From Stenotrophomonas maltophilia (GTDB lineage: Bacteria > Pseudomonadota > Gammaproteobacteria > Xanthomonadales > Xanthomonadaceae): 64,000 bases of DNA. Location of the stretch: the NCBI RefSeq assembly GCF_001676385.1, contig NZ_LYVJ01000005.1, positions 62,001-126,000 on the forward strand, written 5' to 3'. Of the stretch, positions 25,986-35,259 are shown one piece after another (the first letter of the stretch is position 1; each line of letters starts with the position of its first letter). Below the pieces are notes generated by a model. That model searched no databases. It had not been told where the DNA came from and was given only the letters and a program-made list of their open reading frames with translations. Made by a program: the position numbers and the translations under genes.

Positions 25986-28900
25986 CTACCAGTCCGCGCG
26001 CAGGCCGATATTGCCCTCGATGATACGGCGCTTCTCGTTGCGATCGCCGCCCAGTTCGCGCGTGTAGTCGGCCACGGCATAGGCGCTGATCGTGCGGTTG
26101 AAGCGCCCGACCACGCCGACACCGGCTTCCAGCGCACGCGAGCGCTGCGAATTGATGATCACGTCATCGTCGAAGCGGATGCGGTCTTCACCGGAACGGC
26201 CGTGCCAGTAGTTGAGCTTGAAATACGGCTGCCAGCCGTTGTCGGCCAGCTGGTAGTCGCCTGCCAGGCGCAGGCCGATGCGGCCGGTCCAGGCGTTGTC
26301 GTTGTCGAAGCGCACGCTGGATACTTCATCGCGACGGTCGTCCAGCGAGGTGCGCTGCCAGATCACCTGCAGCTGTGGCTCCAGCCACCATGCGGACTGC
26401 CCGAAGTGCAGCAGCGGCTTGCCGGCCTCCACCGACAGGCTGGTGCCGTCGCCGCTCAGGCCGAAGCCAAGCCCGCGCGAGGATCGCACGCGGCCGTCGT
26501 AGCGGCTCTGCATCGCCACGGCGTCGATGTAGCCCCCGCTGCTGTCGGTGAGCGTCCAGTACAGGCCCACGTGCTTGTCGTCCAGGCGGTTCTGGCCCAC
26601 CTGCACGTTCTCCCAGCCCAGTGCCAGGCCGGTAGTCCTGCCCTGCGCGCGGGTACGGCCGACGAACACGCCGACCTGGTTGCGATGGTTGCCAGAAGCA
26701 GCGGCCCACACATGGAGGCCGGCCTGCAGGCCCATCACATCGCCATCGAAGCCGGGCTGCGCATCGCCCTTCCAGTGGATCTCGCTGCTCTGCCCAACCA
26801 GCCGGCCCCAGGCGGTGCGGAATGTGCCCTGGTTGTACAGCAGGCGCTGCTCGCCCTGCCGCTCGTGGAACGTGCCGAGGCTGGCCAGCGACGTCTCGCG
26901 CAGCAGCGGCGGCACCACGGCATAGGCGGCGGCCTCCACGCGGTACAGCGGCACCACTGCGCCCTCGGCGGGGCGTGCACCCGGCGTCGGCGGGCTGCCG
27001 GTACCGGGCAACGCTCCACTGGCCACCGGCACCTCCGGCACGGCCGGGTCGCTGGGCGGCGCCACCGGTACCGGTTCCGGCGGCGGCGGCGGCGGCGCGG
27101 TCTCCCCCGCGGTGAGGTCCGGGTCGGTGGCCCCCTCCGGTGGCGGGGGTGGCGCCGGGGTGATGGGCGGTGGTGGTGCCACCGGCGGAGTCGGCGGTGG
27201 TGGTGCCGCGCTGCCGCTGCCATTGGGCGCCGGTACCGGCCCGGTGACCAGGGTCGAGCGCAGGTACCAGTTCTCGCTGGTGCCGGCACTGACACCGCCC
27301 TTGAACAGGAAATACTCATAGGCACCGGCCGCCACCGGCGCGAACAGCGAGAACGCGCCCGGCGCGGTGGTTGCACCGTTCAGCGCCTGCACCACCAGGA
27401 TGCCATCGGCCAGCGTGGCGGCACCGCTGCCGCCGGCATTGAGCACGCCGATGCCGGTGGTGCCGGAGGCGCTGCCGCCATCGATCACCAGGCGGTCGCT
27501 GGTGGAATTGTCCGCACCCAGCACGGTGCGCAGGTACAGGCCACCGCCGTCGCCGCGGTAGTTGCCCCGCACGGTGAACACATCGCCGGCGCCGGTACCG
27601 GTCAGGTCGATGCGCCCGGCATTGACCATCTCCACCAGGGCACCACTGTTGAGCGGACGGATGGCGTGGCCACCACTGCCCGCGTAGACGGTGCTGGTGT
27701 CATCGACGGTCAGCGTGCCGGTGCCGGTCGTGCTGTCGCCCAGCACCAGGTCGCCGTCGAAGCTCAGCTCGGTGCTGTTGGCCAGGCCGATCGCCTCCCA
27801 GTTCTGGAAGCGGCCGACGCCGGCGGTCTTGACGTTGCTGAAATTGAGCTGGTCGCTGCCGCTGCCACCATCGAACAGCGGTACCGCGCCCAGGTTGCCC
27901 TGGTTGAGGTTGCCGAGATTGGCCACGTCGTTGTCCGGGCCCATGTCGATCGCACCGTAGACAATGCCACCGCCGCTCCAGTTGAAGGTGTCCTCACCGG
28001 TACTGAGCAGCACCTGGCCGCGCACGGTGCCATCGGTGATGGTCACGCTGTCGGCACCGCCACTGACGCTGATGTTGCCGCCGATGTACGCCGTACCCGA
28101 GATGATGATGGTGTCGGTATCGAAGCCGGTCACCACGTTGCCATCGACCGTGCCGCCGGACTGGTCCCACAGGTTCTTGTCCAGCTTCATGTTGACGCGG
28201 CCGATGCGGCCGGCGGTCATCCACGCCTGGTCGCCGTCCTCGAACGCGCCGATGATGCGGCCACCGCTCATGCGGAAGGTATCGATGTTGTCGCCCTGCT
28301 GCAGCGCGCCGATCGTGCCGCCACTCATGACGAAATCGTCGCGGCCGCTGCCCTGCGCCACCACGCCGGTGACGGTGCCGCCAGTGACGGTCATCTGGTC
28401 ATCGCCGTTGCCCTGGTCGACGCTGTCGATCGTGCCATTGCCGAGCAGCAGCACATCATTGCCATCGCCCTGCAGGACGCCCCCCGTGATGCTGCCAGCC
28501 TGCATTTCGAGGCGATCGTTGCCGCCACCGAACTGCACGCCGGCCTGCCCACTGATCGTTCCTCGATTGACCAGAACGCTGTCACCGCTGCCGATGAACT
28601 GCAGCGCGACGTTGTTGCCGGTGCTGATGCTGCCGATATTGTCGACCCGGCTGCCGCCCCCCAGCTGGACCGCCACGCCGCCCACCGAACTGATCGCGCC
28701 CTGGTTGGACAACAGGTGACCGCCCGCACCGGCCAGGGCGATGGCCGACGCACCACCGCTCTGCTGCAGCTGGGCATCGCCGGCGACGTTGACGGTAATG
28801 CCGGCTTCGCCGTTGGCCGTGATGGGAACCGTCTGCGGATTCGGTGCGTTGGCATCGCACGTGACGGTCTGGCCGGCGATGGGAGCGACGTTGTCACAGC

Positions 28901-29012
28901 CGGCCCAGGCGACGCTGGCGCCCGCCAATACCGCCGAGGGCACGGCCAGGGCCTGCAGCAGGGAAAGGGTCAGGCGGCGAGGATGGAGAAAACGCGGAAC
29001 GGCACGGGACAT
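25986..29012 (-). CDS. Autotransporter with glycine-rich passenger and beta-barrel
   Basis: A 1008-residue type Va autotransporter. A long signal peptide (about 1-37, ending ASVAWAG) is followed by a Gly/Asp/Val-rich passenger that should form a beta-solenoid; residues about 160-260 contain five units of roughly 20 residues (for example GNGDDQMTVTGGTVTG and GSGRDDFVMSGGTIG). A Pro-rich tether spans about 590-670, and the C-terminal 270 residues form the translocator barrel ending GNIGLRADW. Only two cysteines, near the N-terminus, fit secretion across the outer membrane. Likely roles are adhesion or biofilm formation, but no enzymatic motif was seen. Confidence 0.88.
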   Translation of the reverse strand: MSRAVPRFLHPRRLTLSLLQALAVPSAVLAGASVAWAGCDNVAPIAGQTVTCDANAPNPQTVPITANGEAGITVNVAGDAQLQQSGGASAIALAGAGGHLLSNQGAISSVGGVAVQLGGGSRVDNIGSISTGNNVALQFIGSGDSVLVNRGTISGQAGVQFGGGNDRLEMQAGSITGGVLQGDGNDVLLLGNGTIDSVDQGNGDDQMTVTGGTVTGVVAQGSGRDDFVMSGGTIGALQQGDNIDTFRMSGGRIIGAFEDGDQAWMTAGRIGRVNMKLDKNLWDQSGGTVDGNVVTGFDTDTIIISGTAYIGGNISVSGGADSVTITDGTVRGQVLLSTGEDTFNWSGGGIVYGAIDMGPDNDVANLGNLNQGNLGAVPLFDGGSGSDQLNFSNVKTAGVGRFQNWEAIGLANSTELSFDGDLVLGDSTTGTGTLTVDDTSTVYAGSGGHAIRPLNSGALVEMVNAGRIDLTGTGAGDVFTVRGNYRGDGGGLYLRTVLGADNSTSDRLVIDGGSASGTTGIGVLNAGGSGAATLADGILVVQALNGATTAPGAFSLFAPVAAGAYEYFLFKGGVSAGTSENWYLRSTLVTGPVPAPNGSGSAAPPPPTPPVAPPPPITPAPPPPPEGATDPDLTAGETAPPPPPPEPVPVAPPSDPAVPEVPVASGALPGTGSPPTPGARPAEGAVVPLYRVEAAAYAVVPPLLRETSLASLGTFHERQGEQRLLYNQGTFRTAWGRLVGQSSEIHWKGDAQPGFDGDVMGLQAGLHVWAAASGNHRNQVGVFVGRTRAQGRTTGLALGWENVQVGQNRLDDKHVGLYWTLTDSSGGYIDAVAMQSRYDGRVRSSRGLGFGLSGDGTSLSVEAGKPLLHFGQSAWWLEPQLQVIWQRTSLDDRRDEVSSVRFDNDNAWTGRIGLRLAGDYQLADNGWQPYFKLNYWHGRSGEDRIRFDDDVIINSQRSRALEAGVGVVGRFNRTISAYAVADYTRELGGDRNEKRRIIEGNIGLRADW

Positions 29013-29236
29013 GGAGCACTCCTGGACACTGGATCAGGAACTGCGTATGCACGGCACTGCCGGTGCAGTCTGCCTTGATGTGAACCGTTGCGGTAGGTGA
29101 AGTTGCGCGCAAGGAATCACATTTCGATCGTGAAGTCCGCCACGCGTCACGCCGTAATGACGTAACTGAAATCGTTCACTTCTTCGGCTCGCAGGTCGAG
29201 CGCACCGTATCGGCGCACAGCGGGAGCGACGCGGCA
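29013..29236. promoter_or_regulatory. Intergenic region upstream of autotransporter
   Basis: A 224-bp non-coding space holding the autotransporter promoter. The stretch from 29105 to 29190 is comparatively AT-rich and contains overlapping TGACGTAA/TTACGTCA-like and ATCACATTTCGATCGTGAA sequences that could be regulator sites. None can be assigned to a named regulator. Confidence 0.35.
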
Positions 29237-30304
29237 TCAGATCTTCAGATAGATCTGCCGCCGGTCCAGCCACCACGCCACGCCCCACCACAGCGCGACG
29301 AACGCCAGCGCCTGCAGCATCGACGCGAGTTCGAGCGCCCGCGGCATGGCGGTGGCAAGCTGCTGCCAGATCCAGCCCCAGGCGCCCGTGGCCATCAACA
29401 GCACCGACATCACCGACGCGCCAAGATAGGCGGTAATCGCGTTGACCCCGAAACGGCGGCCCAGCGCCGGCCAGCCCTTCTGGTCGACCAGCACGTGGCC
29501 CAGCCACAGCGCAAGCGCGGCCAGGCCGCCGGTCCACAGCACGTAGCTGGGCGTCCACAACTGCTTGTTCAAGGGCAGCACCGCGGCCAGCAACAAGCCG
29601 AGCACGGCGGTCACCGCACCCAGCCCCGCCAGCGCCGCGGCACGCCCGCTGCGCAGCAGGCCACCGGCCAACAGGCCGAGCACGGTACTGGCCAGCGCGC
29701 CCAGCGTGCTCAGCAATCCTTCCGGGTCGTGCCCAAGGCCAGCGTCGGCATGCCACTGATAGATCCACGGAGCGAACAGCGCGGTATCCAGGCGGCTGGC
29801 CGGATTGGTCCACGGCGCCAGGTCACCGATGCCCAGCAGCAGCACGGTGTAGCCCACCAGCAGCGCGGCCAGCACGCCCACCTGCACGCGCGGCCGCGCA
29901 TGCACCGCCAGCACGCCCACCAGCGCCGCGCAGACCGCAATCCGTTGCAGCACGCCCCAGATGCGGAAGTGATGGGTATGCAGCGCCCACCAGATCAGCA
30001 GGTGCAGCAGCACACCGGCCACCAGGATGCGCAGCGCGCGCTCCAGCACGCCGCGCGCCAACGCGGGTCGCGCCGCCGCATCCCGCGCGCGCGGCGCCAC
30101 GCTGAAGGCCATCGACACGCCCACCAGGAACAGGAAGAACGGGAACACCAGGTCGGTGGGCGTGCAGCCATGCCATTCCGAATGGCGCAGTGGTGCGAAC
30201 ACCGCACTCCAGTCACCCGGATTGTTGACCAGCAGCATCGCCGCCACGGTGATGCCGCGCAGGGCGTCGATCGAGCCCAGGCGACGCGGCGGCGAGCCCT
30301 TCAT
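29237..30304 (-). CDS. nagX: NagX-type acyltransferase-like membrane protein
   Basis: A 355-residue inner-membrane protein with about ten helices. The opening RLGSIDALRGITVAAMLLVN and the HSEWHGCTPTDLVFPFFLFLVG segment are those of the NagX/heparan-alpha-glucosaminide N-acetyltransferase-like group found in bacterial GlcNAc loci. The human homologue transacetylates glucosamine across a membrane; the bacterial function is not settled. The histidine in RHSEWHG is the candidate catalytic residue. Its ATG overlaps the nagA stop by one base, so it is the last gene of the nag operon. Confidence 0.85.
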   Translation of the reverse strand: MKGSPPRRLGSIDALRGITVAAMLLVNNPGDWSAVFAPLRHSEWHGCTPTDLVFPFFLFLVGVSMAFSVAPRARDAAARPALARGVLERALRILVAGVLLHLLIWWALHTHHFRIWGVLQRIAVCAALVGVLAVHARPRVQVGVLAALLVGYTVLLLGIGDLAPWTNPASRLDTALFAPWIYQWHADAGLGHDPEGLLSTLGALASTVLGLLAGGLLRSGRAAALAGLGAVTAVLGLLLAAVLPLNKQLWTPSYVLWTGGLAALALWLGHVLVDQKGWPALGRRFGVNAITAYLGASVMSVLLMATGAWGWIWQQLATAMPRALELASMLQALAFVALWWGVAWWLDRRQIYLKI

Positions 30305-31452
30305 CAGGCGGCCTCGTACTGTCCGGCAATCCAGGTGCCACGCACCTGCAGGGCGTCATCCAGCAGCACCAGATCGGCCTGGTAACCCTCGGCGATGTGG
30401 CCCAGGCGGTCGTCCACGTTGAGGAACTGTGCCGGATAGGTCGAGGCCATGCGCGCGGCTTCGGCCAGCGGCTGGCCAAGCAGCTGCACGGTGTTGCGCA
30501 CTGCAGTGGCCATGTCCAGCGCAGAACCCGCGAGCGACCCGGCGGCGTTGCGTACCACGCCATCGATGGCGGTGATGGTCTCGCCGTAAAGCACGTAGCT
30601 GGGGTCGTCGGCGCCGACCGGCGGCATCGCATCGGTCACCAGCAGCAGGCGCCCGCGCGGCTTGGCCGCCAGCGCCACGCGCAGGCTGGCCGGATGCACG
30701 TGCACGCCGTCGACGATGATGCCGATCCAGCTGTCGCGGTCTTCCAGCGCAGCGCCCACCGCGCCGGGTTCGCGGCCCTGCAACGGCGACATCGCGTTGT
30801 ACAGGTGGGTAAAGCCGCGCACACCGGCATCCAGGCCGGCGCGGATCTCCTCGTAGGTGCCTGCAGTGTGGCCGGCGGCGACGATCACGCCACGTTCGAC
30901 CAGGGCGCGGATCGTCTCCAGCGGCACGCGCTCCGGTGCCAGCGTCAGCAGCGTCACGCCGTTGTCCAGCGACGCGGCCAGAGCGACCTCGTCTTCGTCG
31001 GGCACGCGGAACTTGCTGGCGTCGTGCGTGCCCTTGCGTGCCGGCGCGATGTACGGCCCTTCCAGATGGATGCCGATCACGCCCGGCACGCCCTGCGCAA
31101 TGGCCTCGCGCATCGCGTCGATGGCTTCGCGCATCACCGCCAGGTCATCGCTGATCAGCGTCGGCAGCATCGCGGTGGTGCCGAAGCGACGGTGCGCCTG
31201 CGCGATGGTGCGCAGCGCTGCCACGTCCGGCGTGTTGTTGAACAGTGCGCCACCACCACCATTGACCTGCACATCGATGAAGCCGGGCAGCAGCCAGCCA
31301 CCGCCCAGATCGACCTGCTCGGCGGCGTGGCCGAGCTGCGGCGCGGCATCGGGCAGCAGCGCGCTGATGCGGCCGTCCTCGATCACCAGCGCCAGATCAT
31401 CGCGGAACTCGTCGCCGGCAAGGACGCGGGCGTTGCGCAGGACCGTCGCCAT
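30304..31452 (-). CDS. nagA: N-acetylglucosamine-6-phosphate deacetylase
   Basis: A 382-residue amidohydrolase that removes acetate from GlcNAc-6-phosphate to give glucosamine-6-phosphate. Expected motifs are present: PGFIDVQVNGGGG near residue 56, the metal ligand glutamate in HLEGPYIAPARKG, AGHTAG, HLYNAMSPL and the catalytic aspartate in LVTDAMPP. The ATG at 31452 overlaps the last base of the deaminase stop (TGATG), while a longer in-frame reading would overlap the deaminase gene in another frame. The stop again overlaps the nagX start. Confidence 0.94.
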   Translation of the reverse strand: MATVLRNARVLAGDEFRDDLALVIEDGRISALLPDAAPQLGHAAEQVDLGGGWLLPGFIDVQVNGGGGALFNNTPDVAALRTIAQAHRRFGTTAMLPTLISDDLAVMREAIDAMREAIAQGVPGVIGIHLEGPYIAPARKGTHDASKFRVPDEDEVALAASLDNGVTLLTLAPERVPLETIRALVERGVIVAAGHTAGTYEEIRAGLDAGVRGFTHLYNAMSPLQGREPGAVGAALEDRDSWIGIIVDGVHVHPASLRVALAAKPRGRLLLVTDAMPPVGADDPSYVLYGETITAIDGVVRNAAGSLAGSALDMATAVRNTVQLLGQPLAEAARMASTYPAQFLNVDDRLGHIAEGYQADLVLLDDALQVRGTWIAGQYEAA

Positions 31453-32480
31453 CACACCGTCTCCGTGACCTTGTTCAGGTGCGGCGGCAGATCCGGATTG
31501 AAGCCACGGCGCAGCGCCAGCGCATTGATCGCCCGGTAGAAGCTCTGCACGGTGAGCAGCGGTGCACACAGTGGATGTGGTGCAGCGGCCACGGGCAGGT
31601 TGCCACCGGCACCGGCCAGCCACACCTGCGCGCCCCGTGCGGAAAATTCCTCCACCACCGCGCGGGTCCCCGCACCGGTCTCGTCGGGTTGGGCGAAGGC
31701 CAGCACCGGGAAGCCTCGACCGACCAGCGCCATCGGGCCATGCTTGACCTCGGCCGAGCTGTAAGCCTCGGCATGCAGGCTGCAGGTTTCCTTGAACTTC
31801 AGCGCGGCTTCCTGCGCCGCACCGAGGCCCAGGCCGCGTCCGAGCACGAACAGGTTGGTGGCTCCGACCAGGCCCTCGGTCAGCGCCGTCCAGTCGCACT
31901 GCCAGGCCTGGCGCATCGCATCCGGCAGCAGATCCAGGGCATTGCGCAGGCTGCTGTCCTGCTTCCAGTACGCCGCCAGCTGCAGCAGCGCGGCCAGCGA
32001 GGCCAGGTAGCTCTTGGTCGCGGCCACGCTCTTCTCGGCACCAGCGTGCAGCGGGATGACGGTGTCGGCGAGCTGCGCCAGCGGCGAATCCTCGACGTTG
32101 ACCAGCGCGACCACGCGCGCGCCCGCCGCCTTGGCGGCCTCGGCGTTGCGCAGCAGGTCCGGGCTCTTGCCCGACTGCGAGATGACGATGAACAGCGCAC
32201 CGCGCAGCTGCAGCGGTGCGGCATAGACCGAACCCACCGACGGCGAGGCCGAGGCAACCACCAGGCCCAGCTGGGTTTCCAGCAGGTATTTGCCGTAAGT
32301 GGCGGCGTGGTCCGAGCTGCCGCGGGCACAGGTGACCACGAACGGCGGTGGCGCGGCACGCAGGCCCGCCGCCAGCGTCTCCATGACTGCGTGGTTGCGC
32401 GAGAACTGGCGGGCGACAACGTCGGCCGCTTCAGCGGCTTCAGCGAACATCAGGGTGGCGGTGGGGTCTGACAGCGGCAT
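31452..32480 (-). CDS. nagB-II: SIS-domain glucosamine-6-phosphate deaminase (NagB-II)
   Basis: A 342-residue protein with two sugar-isomerase (SIS) domains, similar to the isomerase half of GlmS but without the glutaminase domain. Recognisable blocks are CARGSSDHAATYGKYLLE, SQSGKSPDLL (phosphosugar loop), KSVAATKSYLA and AEVKHGPMAL, with the C-terminal HLNKVTETV lock typical of this family. It deaminates glucosamine-6-phosphate to fructose-6-phosphate and replaces the classical NagB in many proteobacterial GlcNAc loci. It lies seven bases after the regulator stop. Confidence 0.9.
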   Translation of the reverse strand: MPLSDPTATLMFAEAAEAADVVARQFSRNHAVMETLAAGLRAAPPPFVVTCARGSSDHAATYGKYLLETQLGLVVASASPSVGSVYAAPLQLRGALFIVISQSGKSPDLLRNAEAAKAAGARVVALVNVEDSPLAQLADTVIPLHAGAEKSVAATKSYLASLAALLQLAAYWKQDSSLRNALDLLPDAMRQAWQCDWTALTEGLVGATNLFVLGRGLGLGAAQEAALKFKETCSLHAEAYSSAEVKHGPMALVGRGFPVLAFAQPDETGAGTRAVVEEFSARGAQVWLAGAGGNLPVAAAPHPLCAPLLTVQSFYRAINALALRRGFNPDLPPHLNKVTETV

Positions 32481-32487
32481 GACGGGC

Positions 32488-33555
32488 TCAGGCAGGATCG
32501 GAAGGAAGGGAGCGTGCGCCGGCCGGGCGCATCGGCGCGGTCGAACCGCGCACCACAAGTTGCGGCACGAAGCCCTGGTTGTGCAGCGGGGCCGGCGCAT
32601 CGTCGTAGGCATCGCTGCGCAGCTGCGCGATCAGCAGGCGCGCGGCGTGGCGGGCGATGTCCTCGGTGGCCTGCTTGGCCGTGGTCAGCGGCGGCCACGA
32701 CTGGCGCGAAAACGGGCTGTCCTCGAAGCCGGCGATGGACAGGTCGTACGGCACGTTCATGCCGGCCGACTTGGCGGCAGCCAGCACACCGGCCGCAATC
32801 TCGTCGTTGGAACCGAAGATGGCGGTGGGGGGCTCGCGCAGCGCCAGCAGGCGGCGCGCACCGCGGAAGCCATCGTCGAAGGTGTAGTCGCCCTGTACCA
32901 CCAGGTGCTTGTCCACCGTCATGCCGTAGTCCTTCAGCGCGGCTTCGTAACCAGCATAGCGTTCGCCCGAGGAACGGTGCGAGCTGCCGCCCCAGAGGAA
33001 GCCGATGCGCTGGTGGCCCAGCTGGATCAGGTGCTCGGTGATCTCATAGGCCGCCTCGCGGTCGTCGACGAACACGCACGCACCGTCGGCGGGATCCTCG
33101 GTGGCGGCGATGATGCGCACCAGCTTGATGCCGCGTGCGGTCAGTGCCTGGACCAGGTCGCGGCGCTCGGACATCGGCGCGGTCAGCACCAGTCCAGCCA
33201 GGCGCGAACGCTGCACCCAGTCGGCCAGCTCATCGGCCAGCAGCGGCGAACTTGAATCGCAGGGGTGGATCTGCAGGCCGAAGCCAGTCTCGCGGCAGGC
33301 GGCGAGCACGCCGTTCTGCACACCGATGATGTGGTACGGATTGGGATTGTCGTAGACCAGCCCGATCACGAAGGTGGTGCCGCTGCGCAGGTTGCGTGCG
33401 GACGGATCGGGCTCATAGTCCAGCTCGGCGATGGCACGCAGCACCCGTGCGCGGGTGGCCTGCATCACCGAGGGCTCGTTGTTGATCACCCGCGAGACTG
33501 TCTTCAGCGAGACCTTCGCCTTCTCGGCGACGTCCCTGATGGTCGCTCTGCGCAT
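32488..33555 (-). CDS. nagR: LacI-family regulator of the GlcNAc locus
   Basis: A 355-residue LacI/GalR regulator. The helix-turn-helix and hinge occupy residues 3-60 (TIRDVAEKAKVSLKTVSRVIN, YEPDPSARNLRSG), followed by a periplasmic-binding-protein-like sensor domain. AGGGGAAA upstream supports the ATG at 33555; a start 11 codons earlier is less likely. Its place inside the transport/catabolic operon, between nagP and the deaminase, points to local autoregulated control with a GlcNAc derivative as inducer, in line with NagR of Xanthomonas. Operator candidates lie in the divergent region at 34.9-35.2 kb. Confidence 0.88.
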   Translation of the reverse strand: MRRATIRDVAEKAKVSLKTVSRVINNEPSVMQATRARVLRAIAELDYEPDPSARNLRSGTTFVIGLVYDNPNPYHIIGVQNGVLAACRETGFGLQIHPCDSSSPLLADELADWVQRSRLAGLVLTAPMSERRDLVQALTARGIKLVRIIAATEDPADGACVFVDDREAAYEITEHLIQLGHQRIGFLWGGSSHRSSGERYAGYEAALKDYGMTVDKHLVVQGDYTFDDGFRGARRLLALREPPTAIFGSNDEIAAGVLAAAKSAGMNVPYDLSIAGFEDSPFSRQSWPPLTTAKQATEDIARHAARLLIAQLRSDAYDDAPAPLHNQGFVPQLVVRGSTAPMRPAGARSLPSDPA

Positions 33556-33594
33556 GGATTTCCCCTGGGGTTGGCTGCCGTCCATCATCGCCGA

Positions 33595-34884
33595 TCAGCG
33601 CTCCTGCGGCAGGCCGGCGCGATGGCCGATCACCGAATAGAACAGGATGTACAGGTAGCAGGGCACCATCAGCAGCACGAACACCAGCTGGAAGTCGATG
33701 TGCTGCTTGAGCACGGCGAACAGCTGCGGAATGATCGCGCCGCCGGCGATGCCCATCACCAGCAGCGCCGAGCCGGTTTCGGTGAAGCGGCCCAGGCCAC
33801 GGATCGCCAGCGGGAAGATCGCCGGCCACATCATCGCGTTGGCGAAGCCCAGCAGGGCCACGAAGGCCACCGAGACGTAGCCGTGGGTAGCCCACGCGCC
33901 AAGGCAGAACACCACGCCCAGCACCGCCGAAATGGTCAGGTAGCGCGACTGCGAGACCAGGCCGGGGATCGCCAGCAGGCCGACTACGTAACCGGCCAGC
34001 ATCGCACCGAGCGTCAGCGAGGTGAACATCTTGGTCTGGTCCAGCGGCAGGCCGAAACCGTGGCCGTAGGTACCGATCGCATCACCGGCCATGACTTCCA
34101 CGCCTACGTACACGAACAGGCACAGCACGCCCAGCCACAGATGCGGGAACTGGAAGATGCTGCGGCGCTCGGCCGTTCCCGCTGTACCCGTTGGCGTTGC
34201 ATTGGCTTCGGAGGACTTGATCTCCGGCAGAGGCGAGAACAGCACGGCGACCGCCAGCACCACCAGCAACGCGGCCATCGCCAGGTACGGGGCGTGGATC
34301 TTGGCGGCGAAATCGTCGAGCAGCGCGACCTTGGTGACTGCGTCGGCGGCCTGCACCTGCTTGTCCAGGTCGCCGATGCCATGCAGCACCAGCGTGCCGA
34401 TCAGCACCGGCGCCAGGATGCCGGCAATCTTGTTGCAGATGCCCATCAGTGCGATGCGCCGCGCTGCGGTTTCGATCGGCCCGAGGATGGAGATGTAGGG
34501 ATTGATCGCGGTCTGCAGCAGGGCCAGGCCACTGCCGATCACGAACAGGCCACCGAGCGCGCCGGGGTACCAGCGCTGGGTGGCGAATTCACCGAACAAC
34601 GCGGCACCGCCGGCCATCACCAGCAGGCTCAGGCTCAGGCCCTTCTTCATGCCGGTGCGGCGCAGGATCCACGACGCCGGCAGGGCCAGGAAGAAGTAGG
34701 ACAGGTAGAACACCATCAGCACCAGGAAGGCGCCGACCTCGCTGAGTTCGAAGGCGAGCTTGACGAAGGTGATCAGCGGGCCGTTGAGCCAGGTGAAGAA
34801 GCCGATCAGGAAGAACAGCACGCCGACGATGGCGATGGAGGTGGCCACGTTCGGGCGCGCGCTTGCAGCGGGGACGGCGGACAT
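33595..34884 (-). CDS. nagP: N-acetylglucosamine MFS transporter (FucP-type)
   Basis: A 429-residue inner-membrane permease of the FucP/GluP sugar:proton symporter family with twelve predicted helices. FFLIGFFTWLNGPLITFVK near residue 25 and the GLALLQTAINPYIS segment (the alanine/asparagine signature of the family) are clear. Its position as first gene of the nag operon identifies GlcNAc as the likely substrate, as for NagP in Shewanella and Xanthomonas. AGGAG lies nine bases upstream of the ATG at 34884. It would deliver unphosphorylated GlcNAc, matching the separate kinase encoded divergently. Confidence 0.92.
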   Translation of the reverse strand: MSAVPAASARPNVATSIAIVGVLFFLIGFFTWLNGPLITFVKLAFELSEVGAFLVLMVFYLSYFFLALPASWILRRTGMKKGLSLSLLVMAGGAALFGEFATQRWYPGALGGLFVIGSGLALLQTAINPYISILGPIETAARRIALMGICNKIAGILAPVLIGTLVLHGIGDLDKQVQAADAVTKVALLDDFAAKIHAPYLAMAALLVVLAVAVLFSPLPEIKSSEANATPTGTAGTAERRSIFQFPHLWLGVLCLFVYVGVEVMAGDAIGTYGHGFGLPLDQTKMFTSLTLGAMLAGYVVGLLAIPGLVSQSRYLTISAVLGVVFCLGAWATHGYVSVAFVALLGFANAMMWPAIFPLAIRGLGRFTETGSALLVMGIAGGAIIPQLFAVLKQHIDFQLVFVLLMVPCYLYILFYSVIGHRAGLPQER

Positions 34885-34939
34885 CAGGAGGGCTCCTGCG
34901 GCGACGGCCGCAGAGCGCGGCGTCGGAGAGTGGCTGGGA

Positions 34940-34949
34940 ACAACGTTGT
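34940..34949. promoter_or_regulatory. Operator candidate ACAACGTTGT
   Basis: A perfect 10-bp LacI-style palindrome with central CG, flanked by GA and CA. It lies about 60 bp upstream of nagP, just downstream of the candidate -35 box, in a position to block transcription. Confidence 0.6.
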
Positions 34950-35113
34950 CACATTCTTTCGATGGACAACGGCGGTTTGTCAACTTTCATCCGAATGCCC
35001 ATGAGCGTCGTGCTGCACTGCGCAAGCCGGTCGCGGCGCGTCGTGCTGAACGCGCTGCAGAGCTTGGGCCCCAGGGGGCAACGGTTCGCGAGTGAATCCA
35101 GCACTCACGCCAT

Positions 35114-35125
35114 GTAAACGTTTAC
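35114..35125. promoter_or_regulatory. Operator candidate GTAAACGTTTAC
   Basis: A perfect 12-bp palindrome with central CG, of the type bound by LacI/GalR regulators. Its arms (GTAAAC) differ from the ACAAC arms at 34940, suggesting a second regulator or a second affinity class. Confidence 0.65.
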
Positions 35126-35174
35126 CGCCTGCTGCATTCGTTGCGCCGCAGCAACGAAAGTGTCACGAACTCGT

Positions 35175-35188
35175 TGACATCGTTGTCA
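35175..35188. promoter_or_regulatory. Operator candidate TGACATCGTTGTCA
   Basis: A 14-bp palindrome with one mismatch (TGACA-ACGT-TGTCA would be perfect). It shares the ACGTTGTCA right half with the site at 34940 and lies 72 bp before the kinase GTG start. Confidence 0.55.
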
Positions 35189-35259
35189 GCAGAGTTACAG
35201 ACTCCGCCCAGTTGCCGGCCCCGGCCCTGGGGTCGGGCCCACCCGCAGCAGGAGCCCGC

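Larger units (their letters stand above)
34885..35259. promoter_or_regulatory. Divergent nag control region
   Basis: 375 bp between nagP and the kinase gene with no coding signal. Reverse-strand TTGACA at 34979-34984 is a good -35 box for nagP, but no matching -10 box is obvious. Palindromes at 34940, 35114 and 35175 are listed separately. The centre is AT-richer than flanking genes, as expected for a regulated divergent promoter. Confidence 0.65.

Noticed and set aside
25893..29078. A 1061-codon open frame on the plus strand opposite the autotransporter
   Set aside because: Antisense shadow of the Gly/Asp-rich autotransporter; no start signal, signal peptide or motif.
30304..31899. Longer N-terminal extension of NagA or a fusion with the deaminase
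   Set aside because: The extension overlaps the deaminase coding region in another frame, while the ATG at 31452 gives a normal-length NagA with one-base overlap.
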